From Vanilla planifolia (lineage: Eukaryota > Streptophyta > Magnoliopsida > Asparagales > Orchidaceae): 64,000 bases of DNA. Positions 12,762 to 24,100 of the stretch are shown here, one piece after another. Below the pieces are notes generated by a model. The model saw only the letters and a list, made by a program, of their open reading frames with translations. It did not search any database and had not been told where the DNA came from. Position 1 is the first letter of the stretch. Every line of letters starts with the position of its first letter. The stretch is from the NCBI GenBank assembly GCA_023846275.1, contig CM043869.1:19847501-19911500 (forward strand), in the 5' to 3' direction. The translations under genes and the position numbers were made by a program.

Positions 12762-12795
<34 letters not shown>
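12762..12795. repeat. (TA)n microsatellite
   Basis: About 17 uninterrupted TA units in the AT-rich spacer between 5S copy 6 and the following purine tract. Confidence 0.95.
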
Positions 12796-12797
<2 letters not shown>

Positions 12798-13746
12798 AAG
12801 TGCTTAAATCAAATGATTTTTTAATTAATCTTATTTCTTGGTTCTTAAAAATGAGATTGTAGTGAGAAAGATCAGTATTTTTGAAGAGAAAGAGTTATAG
12901 TTATAAAGGAGAGAGATATAGAGAAAAATAATAATAGAGAGGAGACAAAATTAATGGAGAGACTAAATAACAATATGTAAGAGAGAAAAAAATGGTCAAA
13001 ATGGAGAGGGGGTGAGTAGAAGGCAAAGATAGAGAATAAGATTCAATTAAGAGAATAATAATGATAGAGATGAAAAAATGTGAGAATATGAGAGATATTT
13101 AGATAAAAGAAAGTGAGAAATAATTGTATAAAAGTAATAGCTAATGTATTTAACATTAGTACTTCCTAATAAAACATATATAATATTTAATATAATTTGA
13201 ATAAAATAAAAATTCAATATGTTTTTTTGTTATTATAGTATAATGAAAAATTAAAAATATATGATGACATTTAATTTAATTTTATTAATATATGTAATTC
13301 AAAAAGTGTACTAAATAATAAACAATGTCAATACTCTTATACATTATCTTCATTAGACATAATATATAACAAATATAAAACATTTTGATATTAATGATAT
13401 AATTTTTCTTACTTTATTACATATAATATATTTAATTTAATTAAAAAACTTTCATGCATATGATATATGTGTTATATTATAAATATATATTGGCTCTATT
13501 TTATTTTAGGTGATATTGATTATGTTGCCACAAATATATTTCGTTAAAGTTATTAACTTATTACAATATTTGAGCTATTGTATTTATATTACTTCAAATT
13601 AATAATAATAATATTATAATGTTATTATAAATTAAAAGTAAAGAAAACTTGAAATTATTAAATATTATTCATAGTTATGATGTTTATGAATGTTAACTTA
13701 TTATTCAATAAAATGGTATTAATTAGAAAAAAGTGCCATAAAATTT

Positions 13747-13866
13747 TGTGCAAATAGGACTTTTTAAATGGCCATGCATCACAATGATATTTTGCACCCA
13801 AAAATGATCAACATTAGAGTTCCAATGAAATTCAGGGACATATTGTTTACGTGGTCATACATTTAT
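13747..13866 (-). pseudogene. Degenerate 5S rRNA copy 7
   Basis: Weaker than its neighbours. 'tgcaaataggactttttaaa', 'ggccatgcatcacaatgata', 'gagttccaatgaaattca' and 'acgtggtcatacatttatgc' align in order, while the middle 'cccaagcacgcttaac' region is scrambled. Confidence 0.65.
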
Positions 13867-15323
13867 GCAAATTAAAAACAGTTGTATCTCTATGATTATT
13901 ACTCCAAAAACATTGTATTGTTTTGTAAATGTTCCACATTATCTAGCATTAAATTTTAGAAAAGCTATTTTTATTGCATATGTGATAATATATCAAAATA
14001 ATATAACTTTAGATATATTGAATTAATAATAAAATTATATATATTATTATTTCCCATGAAGTGGCATTCATATATAAGAATTATATAGATCAAATTTTAG
14101 TTCTAAGGAAAACTTTGAAATTGTTTGTTAGCTATAAAGAAAAAATTTATGTTAATTATTTAAAATATTGTTTAATGTGGTAAATACAATTTATTTATTT
14201 ATTAATATTCATTTGATGGAGTTAGAGAGAAGAGATACAACTAACTAATATAAGTACACTAAAAGAGAGAGGGTGTCATGAACAAATAAGGGAGAGATGA
14301 TAGAGATGAATGAATGAACAAAAAGAGAGCAAAATAAAATGAAGAGAAGATAGAGGAGATAGAGAGACTATTAAATAATTGAAAGAGAGAAATTTGAAAA
14401 TAAAGAAAGATAAAGAATAGAGAGAGTGAGGGAAAGATCGAGCAAGAGGATGACAAAATTAAGAGAAGGGCATTAGGAGGAAAGTGAAAGCGAGAAAATA
14501 TGAGTTCTATTGAGAAAATGAGAAAGAAGTGAGAGAAATAATTAAATAAAAGTTATATCTCAATAACATATAATAGTTATTAATATTAAGATAATAAACA
14601 TATATTATTAAAAAATATTAAAATATAATTTAAATTTGAAGGTTTTTTATTAATATGTATAATTTAAAAAGATACTTAATAATAAATAATACCATTTTTT
14701 TAAGACATTACCTTCTAATGACATTATAAAACAATAGATATTAATAATATTTCATATTCATGACATAAGCTTACTTCATTTGTTCTGTATAATATGTTAT
14801 TCTACCAAAAATATTTTTACATAGCAAGTACATAATAGTATAAATGTTATTTTTTATGCTTTATTATGAGTAATGTAAGTTTTATTGTTGTGTAAAATTA
14901 TGTTACTGTAATTATTTTTTTATATAGAGTGAGCACTATACATATTACTATATAAAATGAAAATAATGTTATAAAGTTAATATTAATAAATAATGACTAA
15001 AATAACAATTTAAAAAATGGCCATCCTAATTATTTAATTTAACAATCACAGAAGTAAGATTTTCTAGCTTTGGTATGCACATGCCACTATAGTAGCATAA
15101 GAATGAGTTAATTGTACCTTACATTAAATATATTATTTAATTATATTTTATGAAGTCCTACACTTAATGTTACATGAAATTGATAACAATATTGTAAAGT
15201 TAATATTGATATGAAATAAAAGAAATGAAAATTGTAAAATATTATTTATAGTTATGTTATTCATAAGCATTAATAAATTATTAAGATTAACTACCATTCA
15301 TTAGAAAAAATCAATAAAAACAT

Positions 15324-15400
15324 ATGTCCAACATAATGCTTTTTCAACAGTTCACCCGCCTTAATACAGCTCTTGTCAAAGCATGTTTTGCATGCACAAT
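15324..15400 (-). pseudogene. Degenerate 5S rRNA copy 8, lacks the 5' part
   Basis: 'tgtccaacataatgcttttt', 'ttcacccgccttaatac', 'agctcttgtcaaagcatg' match the 3' two-thirds of 5S. The remaining part is deleted, and the conserved flank ('tctaaaaatcatatttgtgt') follows soon after. Confidence 0.7.
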
Positions 15401-16635
15401 ACGAAAAAAGTCTAAAAATCATATTTGTGTGAACATAAAAAAATGACTAATTGTTCAAGAATTTTTCTAATTTAACAAGAATGAAAACTTTTTAAGAAAA
15501 TCTCTATTACATATATCATAAAGATATTCTAAAATTAATAATTTCAAAAAAAATTTACTTCTTATAAATAGAAAATTTTAATTATTTATTGATTAGAAAA
15601 TTATAAAGTGCATTAATTATTTAGAATATATATTAACATTTGTGACATGAGTAATTTCTTATATTACATTAATTCATGGAGTTAAAAAAATAATAGTGGT
15701 GATAATGATAAGTATAATGAAAGATAGAGGGAGTCATAGATAGATATAATAGGAAAATAGGGAAAACTATAAAAAGAGAGAAGATAGAGTTGTTTGAGTG
15801 AAGAGAAAGAGAAAAAATGATAAGAAACGGAGAAAGATAAAGGAGATAAAGAGAATTAAAATGAAAGAGAGAAATAAGAAAATTGAGAGATGGAAGAGAT
15901 AGGGTGATGGAAAACAAGAGAAAGAGAAAAAGAGACAAATAAGAGAAGATAATAAGAGAAAGAAGAAAGTGTGAGAAAATGAAGGCTTTTAAGATAAAGA
16001 GAAGTGAGGAAATTTATCAAATGAAAGTTATACCTTAAAAATTTAAGTTATCATATTTTTTGATATTAACATAAAATGTTATGTGTGGGTATATATATAA
16101 AATAAAATTTTATTTAAATAAAAAAATTTTGAGATTTGTGTTATTTATGTGAATTGTGAATGTTTAAATTTTTTTTGATTGTTGATTTAAATTTTCCTTT
16201 ATTAATTCATAAAATTAAAATATAATTTAAATTTAAATAATGGCATTCATCTAAAATATTATCTTCATAAGGCAAAATATTTATAATAAAAATAAAAAAT
16301 ATTTTATATTACTAATATAAGTTATGGTAGTTTATCCAATTCATTAAATTATTATAGTGCTAAAACTTTTTGCAGACAACATTTATATATTATTATAAAT
16401 ATATAAGTTATGTTACTCAACATTAAATTATATAATATTTATTAATTTATTATATCATACAAAATGATATTTTTAATATTATATGAAAATGATAATGATA
16501 TTTGAAAGTTAATGTTAACGAATAATAACCAAAATGGAAAGTATAAATAATTATTATAATTAAGTTTTTTATGAATATGAACATATTATTAAAATCAACT
16601 TCTTTATTAAAAAAAACAAATAATATAAAACAATA

Positions 16636-16725
16636 TGTCTAACAAGAATATTTCTAAAAAAGTCACCCATCCTAGAATTGCTTTAGCCAAACTTTGCTTA
16701 ATACAGGTACTGTTACAAATGCACG
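16636..16725 (-). pseudogene. Degenerate 5S rRNA copy 9 with internal deletion
   Basis: The 14 bases 'gtcacccatcctag' at 16662-16675 are identical to reverse-complement plant 5S. 'tgtctaacaagaatatttct' precedes and 'gccaaactttgcttaatac' follows. About 30 bases that should hold the ggagttctgatggg equivalent are missing; the end 'ggtactgttacaaatgcacg' is retained. Confidence 0.8.
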
Positions 16726-17744
16726 AATAAGTATGAAATTTAAACTTATGTGACTATTGATTAAAAAGTAATGAATTGGTCAATAATTGATTATTTATAT
16801 TATAATTTATTTAAAGTAAATTTTCATACATAAAAATAATTGTAAAAATAAAAAACACTTTTTATTAATAAATAAAAAAAATTATTATTGTAAATATATA
16901 TTATAGTGAATAACACAAAAAAATTTCTTAATTAATCTTAGTTAATGGAGCAAAAAAAAGATGGTGGTGATAACGAAATCATTTTATAAAAGAGTAACTC
17001 ATGGATAAAATAAGAAAAAAATAGTAAAATTATAATAGATAGAGAGAGGAGAGATTGTTTCTTGAAGAAAAAGAAAAAAAAGAGAGGATAAAGAAAAAAA
17101 GGAGATTAAATGTGTAAATGACAATACCAAAGATAGAGAAATGAGAAAATATAAAGAAATAGAGGAAAGAGAGGATGAAGGGTAGATAAAGAGATAGACT
17201 AGAGAAGATAAAAATGAGAATGATAATGATAGAGAAAAAATAACACAATGAGATAGCTATTGAGGTAAAGAGAAAAAAAGAAACAAATTCAATAAATGTT
17301 ACATCTCAATAATTAATATCATTAATCTTATATATCATCTATTTATGACACAATATATATAGTAATTATATATAATATGTCATATTCATGATATAATTTT
17401 TTGCAGTTTAAGTTGCAAAATATATTATTTTTGGTACCATAAGAATTGCTTATTCATAAGAAATATTACTATTATAATTGCATTGTAATTCTACTTTATT
17501 ACAGTTAATATCGATTGCTTTGCTCATAATTAAATTATGTTAAATTTATTTTTTTATTACATTATATGAAGTACTATTTTTCTACTATGTGTAGATTATG
17601 ATAATGTTAAACTGTTAACATTAGTAAATAATATCTAGAGTAGAAATTATAGAATATCATTCAAAATTATGTTATTTATAAATATAACCATATCACTAAA
17701 ATTAAATGTCATTCATCAGGGTAACAAATGCTATAAAAAATACT

Positions 17745-17860
17745 TTCTACATGACTTCTCAAGTGATCACCTTTCCAAATACCACACACAGCCAAGAATG
17801 CTTTATTTTTAATTTCTAATGAGATTCATTGCTATGATGATGGTGTGGTCGAACATGCAT
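17745..17860 (-). pseudogene. Degenerate 5S rRNA copy 10
   Basis: 'tctacatgacttctcaagtg', 'atcacctttccaaatacca', 'gccaagaatgctttattttt', 'aatttctaatgagattcatt' and 'gatgatggtgtggtcgaaca' align in order with the reverse complement of 5S. Full length within small indels. Confidence 0.8.
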
Positions 17861-18057
17861 TAAAAATTTGTATAATCGTTCTTTTGTGAATAATATATAG
17901 GTCATAATATATCATAATATTACAAGTGTTATTATATTCAATTAGAGAGAAATTAGGTATATTATTATTTCCCTTGAAGTTAACATTAACAAAAGGAACA
18001 ATTTTCCTAAATTATGGTACTGGAAAAAAATTGAAATTATTTTTCAATTTTAAATAA

Positions 18058-18061
<4 letters not shown>

Positions 18062-18113
<52 letters not shown>
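18062..18113. repeat. (AT)n microsatellite
   Basis: About 26 uninterrupted AT units in the spacer after 5S copy 10. Shorter runs sit at 2713-2729, 10831-10850 and 12141-12157. Confidence 0.95.
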
Positions 18114-18118
<5 letters not shown>

Positions 18119-18839
18119 TATATAAAAAAATTTGAATCATGAGTGATTTCTTAACTAATATAAAATGATACAATAAAAAAAGTAACAACGGTTATCAGAT
18201 ATACTTTGGGAGGGAGGAGTCATTGATTGATATGAGAGAGTCAATGAGGATCATATTAATAAAGAGAGAAGAAAAAGGTAATTACTTGATGTGAATGAGA
18301 AAACAAAGAAGATAGAGGACACAAAAGAGATGGTGAGAATAAATAAGAAAGTATAGTTAGAGAGATATGAAAAAAATGGAGAGATAGAGAAGAGATGGGT
18401 TGAGGGCAAGACAAAGAGTTATAGAAGGTAGAGACAAACAAGAGTTTTTTAATGCTAGAGAAAAAAATTATAGAATTTGAGAGCTTTTGAGACAAAGAGA
18501 AAGTAGGGAAAGAAATACCTAAAAAAAGTTATATATCATAAAACTTTAACATCTAGTTTTTATTAATATTCACATGTTAAACACATGTAAAAGCAAACAT
18601 TATTAAAATATAACAAAATTTTTTTTAGTATTTTAATATATTATAAATATTAAAAATGTATGTTCATTATTAATATAATATTCTTTTAATAATACTGATT
18701 ATTTGAAATGCTAATATTAGTAAATAATAATTAATATGTAAATTATAAAATGTAATTAAAAATAATGCTTTTTATTAATTTTAAATTTCCATGGAAATAA
18801 CTATCATTCATTAGCAAATGTATATTATCAAAAAGATAA

Positions 18840-18956
18840 GTGCGACATAAGGACTTCTAAAGATGTCATGCATCCCAATACTACTCTAGTCGAGGCTTAC
18901 TTTGCTTTGTAGTTCTAAAGAGATCTTATCATATAATGCTAGTGTGGTCACGCATG
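18840..18956 (-). pseudogene. Degenerate 5S rRNA copy 11
   Basis: Well preserved. 'gtgcgacataaggacttct' (5S 3' end), 'gtcatgcatcccaatactac', 'tctagtcgaggcttactttg', 'tagttctaaagagatctta' and 'aatgctagtgtggtcacgca' cover the whole gene in order. Confidence 0.9.
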
Positions 18957-20000
18957 AATATAAAAGTTAGAAAATCATAATTGTGTGATTATTATTTTTA
19001 AAATAATTAACTATTCAAGAAATTTTTAAAATTACCATGCATATGCACTTTTAAAAATTATTATATTTTTACTAATTTGAAATTATCATTAGTAAAATAA
19101 CATTTTAATTATAGTAATATAAGCTTATTTATTATTATAAACATATGTTAAAGTGTAATTGGAAAACATTTCTTAAAAAGATAATAGTCATAAAGATAAG
19201 TGTTCCAAACAAGGGGAGTCAAAGATAGATATGACAGATAAATTAGAGAGAATGAAGAGAAGAAAAAATCATAGAATGTGTATGTAACAATATGAAAGTG
19301 ATAGAAAGGATAAATAAGTCTGAAATAGATTAAAAATTGGGCAACGGGAAGACAGAGATGGGGAGACAAATACTAGAATCATATCGAGAGAGAAGAGAAA
19401 GTGAAAGATTGTGTTAGCAAATTGAGATAAAGAGAAAAATATGGATAATAATTAAATAAAAAAATATCTCAATAATTTAAATTTTAGAATTTATTAATAT
19501 TAATTTATGAAACATACAAAAGCTCAAAAATTATTTTAATATAAAATAATTCCAAGTTTCATAGTCTTTTAATATATACAACTTAAAAGATTAACTAAAT
19601 CATAAATAACATAATTACTCTTTATTATTGTTTTTAAATTACATAATATTTATAAAACATATAAAAAATATTTCATATTCATAATATAATTTTAGGTAGT
19701 TATGTTATATAATGTATTATTATTAAATTAAAAAGCTTTTATATACACTGTATTTTTAATACTATAAATATATATTAACATTAGATTATTACATGTGGTA
19801 TAGGTTGGTTTACATGCATTTAAATTATATTAATGTTACTATTTTATTACATTCAATGAAGAGCTATTTTCATATTTTATGAAAATTATAATGATGCTAA
19901 AAAGTTTAGATTAGAAATTAATAACTTAAAAGGAAACTATAAACTATCACTCATACCTTTTTTATTTTAAAATATTATTATATTAATAAAATTAAATGTC

Positions 20001-20097
20001 AATTAAGAGGTTACCTATTCCAATACTACTCCCACCCAAGTACTCTTCACTTTTGTACGTGATTTATTGTTATAATGGAGGTGTTGTTACACATCAA
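20001..20097 (-). pseudogene. Degenerate 5S rRNA copy 12
   Basis: 'gaggttacctattccaatac' and 'tactcccacccaagtactct' (20023 onward) closely follow the reverse complement of 5S (gaggtcacccatcctagtactactctcgcccaagcac). 'aatggaggtgttgttacaca' gives the 5' end. About 20 bases of the 3' end are missing: the copy starts abruptly after 'attaaatgtc'. Confidence 0.88.
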
Positions 20098-21063
20098 TAT
20101 GAAAGCCATATACTTGTGTGGTTGTTGGCACAAAAGTAATTAGTAGAATAAGATATTTTCAAAATTATCTTGCTTAAATAATTATAAAAATACTATCTTT
20201 TGTTATCTTTGTCATAGTATTTCTAATATTAATACTATTATTATGTTGAACTAAAAAAAATTATGTATATTATTATTTCCCTTCAAGTAAACATTCATAT
20301 AAAGGAATTACTTTTATTAAACTATAGTACACAAATATATAACAAATTTTTTAATTATAAATAATATAGTACACATAATATATAAAAAAGTTTCAAATGT
20401 TAAATATTTATTAACTAAGATTAATTTATACAACTAAAAAGGTAGACAATTATTATGGAGATTATCTTTGAGAAGGATAGAATCATGGATATATAAGAGA
20501 TAGTTAGTGAGGAAAAGATTAATAGAGAGAGAAGAAAGAGATGATTGAATGAATAGAGAAAGAAAAAAGTATGAGAGAGAAGATAGAAAAGATAGAGAGA
20601 ATAAATAAAAAAATTAGATATGATGAAATATAGAGGAGGTGAGAGAGGGTGAGGTAAAGATGAGTGATTGAGAAGGCGAGGACAAATAAGAGAGTTCTAA
20701 TAGGAGAGAGAATAAAGTCAATGAATGAGAAAGATAAATTATTAAATGAAAGTTATATATAATTATTAATTAGCATCTATTATATAACAATATTAACATG
20801 TTAAACTCATCTAGTATTAAATTTATTAAAATACAACAAAAATTTTAAGTTCTACATAGTTTAGCATGTGACAGATTTTTAAACATTAGGTTAACTTTTG
20901 ATATAACATCTCTTTTAGTAATGCTTTTAATTTAAAAGTTAATATTAATATATAATAACTAAAATAGAAATTAATATTTTTAATTAAATGTATTTGTATG
21001 AATATTAACATGTTATGATAAGCAACTATCATTCATTTGAAAATCAAATGATTTAAAAAATAT

Positions 21064-21178
21064 TTGAACCACAACGACTTTTAAAAGGTCCAACCACCCT
21101 TACTACTCTTGTTGATGCATACTTAACTTTGGAGTTCTAAAGAGATCAAGTGCTAAATTCTTGGTGTGGTTGTGCATG
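21064..21178 (-). pseudogene. Degenerate 5S rRNA copy 13, last unit before the satellite
   Basis: 'acttaactttggagttct' at 21121-21138 matches reverse-complement 5S with a single change (ttcgg to tttgg). 'accacaacgactttta', 'aaggtccaaccacccttact' and 'cttggtgtggttgtgcatgc' cover the rest. Only about 30 bases of its normal flank follow before the satellite array begins. Confidence 0.9.
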
Positions 21179-24100
21179 CATATAGATATTGGGACATCAT
21201 ACTTATGCAATTGTTTATATCTTGGAATGCAACTTTGTCTTATAATTTGTCTCATTTCTTCAAATTGTCTTTCTATTATTTTATTTTGTTGTATGAAACT
21301 ATAATTCTACTATCATGTGACATTGTGAATTTTTTATTTGGCTATATTACATTGCTATGATTTATCCCATTTCATGTTTAACATATATTTATCTATAATT
21401 CTAATTATTCCAAATGAGATTTGAACTTATCTTAATGAGCCATGTAAAATTAAATTATTTTTTTATATATTTTTAAAATAATTTTACTATGTTTCTTCAT
21501 CTTTTAAGAGATATTTTTCATTCCTTAATTAATCATCAATGGTAATCTCCTTATAATCTTGAAATGCAACATTCTCATATTTTGTACTTCAATTCTTCAA
21601 ATTTTTGGTTTGTTGTATTATTATGTTACGAAAACTCTCCTCTCATGCATCTTTTACAATGCTTTAATTTCATTATATTATATTGCCTACATTTCACATA
21701 CTTCTATTTCAATATATATTTACTTAAATTTAAAATGATAATTTATTTTTATTTATGGTTATTTACTTTTGTAGTAGTTTAAACCCAAACTCGATTTGAT
21801 CACAACGAAATAAATGTCATTAGACTTATCCTTATGGGGACTTTCTAATTGAGTCCTCTTTTATTTTTATATTTTTTAAATTTTCCTTTTTTTGAGCCTT
21901 GTTTATGAAATTTTTTGACACCTTGCATATTTGAAATCAAGGAAGACACTTGACCTTCTTATTATTTTTTAGTGCAACTTTCCCATTCAATATATCTAAT
22001 TTTTCAAATATTTTGCTTTGATATTGTTAGGCTTCATTAAATCACATCTATTTATCTTATTTTAGATTCAATATATTATTTAGTGTAACTATAGTAAATT
22101 TTATTATTATTTAGACATTTGTATTCTAGTAATTAGTAGTAATTTTCAATTTTTTTAATCAACATGAAATAAATATTGTTAGACTAATCTCAATGAGCTT
22201 TATTAATTTAAATTTTTATTTTCTTTTTTAAATATTTTTTAGAGCTTAAGCATGTTTTATAAGTTATTCTAATTTATACCTTATTTGATTTTCAAGGAGT
22301 TTTTACTCAATCTTCATAATATCTTTGACGCATCTTTATTAAAAATTTTATCTCATTTCTTAAAAAATTTCACTTTGATTTGGTTTTAGTATGATGAAAC
22401 TCTAATTTTCCTCTTCTATGACCTTCACAATGCATTCCTATTATTCTACTACATTGCATTTGTTTATCTCATTTCAATTTTCTTAATTATTTATTAAATA
22501 TAAAATGAACAAATTATTATTAATTTTGCTTATTTTCTTTAGCAATTCTCAATAATTCAAAATGAGATCCAATAGCTATGAAATAAAAAACGTTGGACTC
22601 ATTTTCATAAGCTATAATTTATTTAATATTATTTTTATATTTTTAAGTTGTTTCTTTTATTTGTACCTATGTTAAGGTTGAGGATAGTAAACTAGTTCTT
22701 CTTAATGTGATTGACTTCTTTTTTCTCATACAATTTATCTCAATTTTCAAATCTTTTTCTTTGATTTGATTATATTTTTATGAAAGTCAAATTGTTCTCC
22801 TGTGTGGCTATTACATTGCTTGGTTTTGATTATATGACATTGCTTTCATTTATCTTACTTTTTTATTATTTAATTATAATTAATATGAAAATAATAATTT
22901 GTTGTTATTAATGACTATTGAACTCTTTAATTCCAAGTATTTTAAAATGAGGATTGAAAGGGATGAAACAAATGTCATTGGACTGCTCTCAATAAGCTTT
23001 TCTAAATTAAATATTTTTTAATTTAAAAAAATTGAAGGTTTAAAGATTATTTATGAGAAGTTCAAATTTGTACCTAATTAAATAATCAACTATTTTGTGC
23101 TCAAAATACTTTATATGTTAAAACACAACTTTCGTCTATAGCTTATGTAATGTTTTTTTTATTTGGCGTATCATTATATAACTTGAAATCAATTATTACA
23201 TGACCATTGCATCGAACTGAATTGGAAATTTGTTGTAATTTCAAGTGAGTTTTGACCAAGACAACAAAAATTTCACTAAACATATCATGATAAAATATAT
23301 CTGATTGATGTTTTTAAATATTTTAATATATTAAATTTTTTATGGTTTTGGCATACTTTATGACACATTTTGTTTGACACCAAAATATTTAATTATCTTA
23401 GTGTCTTAGAACATAACTTTCTCATACAAAATTTCTTATTTTTTAAAAGTTTTTGATTTGGTTAATTATACTCCTAATCTCTTCTTTTGAGGCCTTTACA
23501 TCCTTTTAATTGGTCACATTACATTAAATCAATTTATCTTATTTTATCTTTAATTTATAATTTCTTATTCTTAAAATAACAATTTTTTATTATTTAATTT
23601 TAACTACAATTTTAATTGCTGACGATTTTTGTAGAAAAAATAAATGTCATTTAACTTGTTGATGAGTTATATCTGTTAAAAACTCATTTTTATATTGTTG
23701 ATAATATGTTATTTTCAATCATCTTAAAAATATTACAGTTGACCTCTTTAATATGTTGGATTGCATCTCTTCTACATAATTTACCTCATTCTTCAAATTC
23801 ATCACTTTAACTTGGTTATAGTTTTATGAACCTTTAGTTTCCATGCATGACTTTAAGATATTGTGATTTGGTTATATTAGATTACTTCAAATTTAATTAC
23901 TTCATCTTTAATGTATTTACTTAATGTTTAAATAATATTTTATTAGTAATTGTGCTTAATTTTCTTTGTAATTAGAGTAATTCTAAAGAAGTTACAATAG
24001 AGATTAAAAAAATCTCATTAGGCTCACATGGACTTGCCCTATCAAATTAAAAATTTAATTCTCTATTTTAAAATTTTTTGTTTTACATGGTTTTAACATG

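Larger units (their letters stand above)
2046..21210 (-). repeat. Tandem array of 5S-rRNA-derived ~1.1-1.4 kb units
   Basis: A recurring unit reads, on the plus strand: reverse complement of a 5S rRNA-like sequence (~115 bp); a conserved flank related to 'aaaatcatacttgtgtgatt'; AT-rich spacer; a segment related to 'ttaattgatggagttaaa'; a purine-rich tract; AT-rich spacer; then 'cattcattagaaaaaatgcc' leading into the next 5S copy. 5S copies start near 3254, 4500, 8864, 9673, 10981, 12382, 13747, 15324, 16636, 17745, 18840, 20001 and 21064. Purine tracts lie near 2064-2250, 3725-3780, 4260-4355, 6556-6700, 7073-7680, 8215-8395, 9336-9361, 10153-10450, 11450-11765, 12850-13125, 14217-14545, 15676-16020, 16945-17285, 18188-18520, 19178-19450 and 20453-20740. 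No copy looks functional. Active plant 5S units are usually a few hundred bp, so these spacers are long. The whole looks like a dead 5S rDNA locus or a 5S-derived satellite; I cannot separate these from sequence alone. Confidence 0.8.

Noticed and set aside
15005-15110. A possible additional 5S copy ('ggccatcctaatta', then 'tttggtatgcacatgcc').
   Set aside because: Only short scattered words match, the order is not that of 5S, and the well-supported copy 8 lies only ~250 bp further on.
7000-19369. Minus-strand open frames rich in F, L, S and I (7000-7206, 10147-10395, 11488-11832, 14259-14456, 15669-15938, 17030-17248, 18256-18495, 19148-19369), resembling membrane proteins.
   Set aside because: Each coincides with a plus-strand purine tract of the array. 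Pyrimidine-only codons encode F, L, S and P and cannot form stops, so long hydrophobic frames are expected by composition.
2046-21210. Explaining the 5S-like sequences as Cassandra TRIM retrotransposons, whose LTRs carry 5S.
   Set aside because: Cassandra LTRs are only a few hundred bp, while here the similarity between units extends over more than 1 kb including the purine tract, and no TG...CA ends or target duplications frame the 5S copies. A distant Cassandra origin of the ancestral unit cannot be excluded.
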